Assembly (NCBI GenBank): GCA_963823675.1
Contig: CAWGMT010000012.1
Span: 1,240,001-1,304,000 of the forward strand
Source of the DNA: CAWGMT01 sp963823675
GTDB taxonomy: Bacteria; Planctomycetota; Planctomycetia; Isosphaerales; Isosphaeraceae
Length of the DNA stretch: 64,000 nt
Direction: 5' to 3'
Numbering within the stretch: position 1 is the first letter of the stretch; each line of letters starts with the position of its first letter. Both the position numbers and the translations under genes were made by a program. Positions 63,508 to 64,000 of the stretch are shown here, piece by piece. The notes below the pieces were generated by a model. The model did no database searches. It had not been told where the DNA came from and saw only the letters and a program-made list of their open reading frames with translations.

Positions 63508-63795
63508 TTACCGCTCCCCTGCTCCGTTGCCGCGAAGTGGTACTGGACGATAGAACACGGGGTAGACGCAGCCCCGCTTGCCATGGAGCAGCACGCGCAC
63601 GTCCTCGCGGTAGACATCGGAATCCGGGTGGATCGGGCAGCGCCGCGGGCTGCCCCTCGGCGTGGCGATCATCGCCCGGAGGCCGTGCGCCGACCGCAGG
63701 GCGGTCGGCCGCGACCCCGACTGGCCGAGAATCCAGAGGGTCGCCGCCTGGATGTCACGTTCAGCGCGTGGCTGGACGACGACATGGTATGTCAT
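63508..63795 (-). CDS. RelE/ParE-family toxin, C-terminus altered
   Basis: 95 residues. MTYHVVVQPRAERDIQAATL is the RelE/ParE start, with SDVYREDVRVLLHGKRG in the middle. Family members usually continue VYRVLFxIxGxxVxVLxxRHxxR; here the end reads VYPVFYRPVPLRGNGAGER, so the last strand is lost or frameshifted. The usual toxic mode is mRNA cleavage at the ribosome or gyrase poisoning. The ATG overlaps the antitoxin stop by ATGA. The altered end suggests a dead toxin. Confidence 0.75.
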   Translation of the reverse strand: MTYHVVVQPRAERDIQAATLWILGQSGSRPTALRSAHGLRAMIATPRGSPRRCPIHPDSDVYREDVRVLLHGKRGCVYPVFYRPVPLRGNGAGER

Positions 63796-64000
63796 CGACG
63801 GGCCTTGCCCCGCGGGAGATTCTTTTCGACCGCGTCAAACACGTCATCCATCGGTTTCCCCTCGCCTCGGTCGGCCGACGCCAGGCTCTCCTTGACGGCT
63901 TGGATCGTCTCCAGGCGCTCGGCCAGATCGAAAAGCCTCTGGTACGACACCGCGTCTCAGTCGACGAGCTCCGCCTTGCCGTTAATCGTCAGCACGACGG
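63792..64000 (-). pseudogene. Phd/YefM-like antitoxin, interrupted, 5' end outside window
   Basis: Entering from the right edge, VVLTINGKAELVD is followed by TGA (63957-63959), and the same frame goes on as DAVSYQRLFDLAERLETIQA, VKESLASADRGEGK and PMDDVFDAVEKNL to the stop overlapping the toxin ATG. VxxNGKAxxVVxDxxSYQ is the antitoxin DNA-binding/dimer part. The in-frame TGA would cut it unless it is a sequencing error. Confidence 0.65.

Overview
The window is high-GC bacterial DNA that reads as a planctomycete, most likely an Isosphaeraceae relative. That placement is an inference from gene content: giant Ser/Thr kinases fused to WD40, STAND, TPR and DUF1080 modules, two PEP-CTERM proteins, a GldFG-type ABC operon, abundant short palindromic repeats, and kinase catalytic loops of the planctomycete type (VMDWGLAK in place of DFG). 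No 16S or other phylogenetic marker is present apart from a C-terminal piece of aspartyl-tRNA synthetase.

Layout. 1-7 kb holds housekeeping and envelope genes: the aspS tail, an SDR, an orphan Phd-type antitoxin, then on the minus strand DedA, ExbD, a frameshifted TolQ/ExbB, and ilvN-ilvC. 6.7-12 kb is a minus-strand three-gene ABC export operon (ATPase, fused GldF-GldG permease, DUF4340 protein). 12.5-18.6 kb has a Gfo/Idh/MocA oxidoreductase, tRNA-Arg(ACG) with remnants of a restriction-type protein beside it, a frameshifted TlpA-like thioredoxin and a PRC-barrel protein. 18.8-50.4 kb is the core of the window: five very large kinase/WD40/STAND genes plus one PEP-CTERM protein. 51-59 kb is a patchwork of metabolic genes (Mug glycosylase, two aldo/keto reductases, an SDR), an ankyrin protein, an internally duplicated membrane protein, and pieces of dead genes (LamG, Uma2, RidA, isochorismatase). 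60-64 kb has a split, frameshifted XPB/Ssl2-helicase-associated pair and a decaying RelE/antitoxin pair.

Most interesting content. (1) A translationally coupled pair at 30.3-40.2 kb: kinase-TIR-DUF4062-TIR followed through a TAATG overlap by an nSTAND-ATPase/WD40/TPR giant. It looks like a two-protein sensing and effector system of the bacterial conflict type. (2) Hairpin elements made of 7-nt repeats are inserted in frame at the domain boundaries of the giant proteins, so they are translated as linkers. A separate palindrome (encoding SPFAPRKD) is present in one paralogue and absent from another. (3) The fourth large gene is a recombinant of the third gene's kinase with the second gene's WD40-TPR body, and it is now a pseudogene. 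(4) There is a MITE-like family with about 20-bp terminal inverted repeats, with long (254 bp), short (98 bp) and half copies.

Many otherwise well-conserved genes carry single-base frameshifts (TolQ, DUF4340, TlpA, kinase-STAND, both helicase-associated genes). This may reflect assembly errors rather than true decay, so pseudogene calls based on one indel are provisional.
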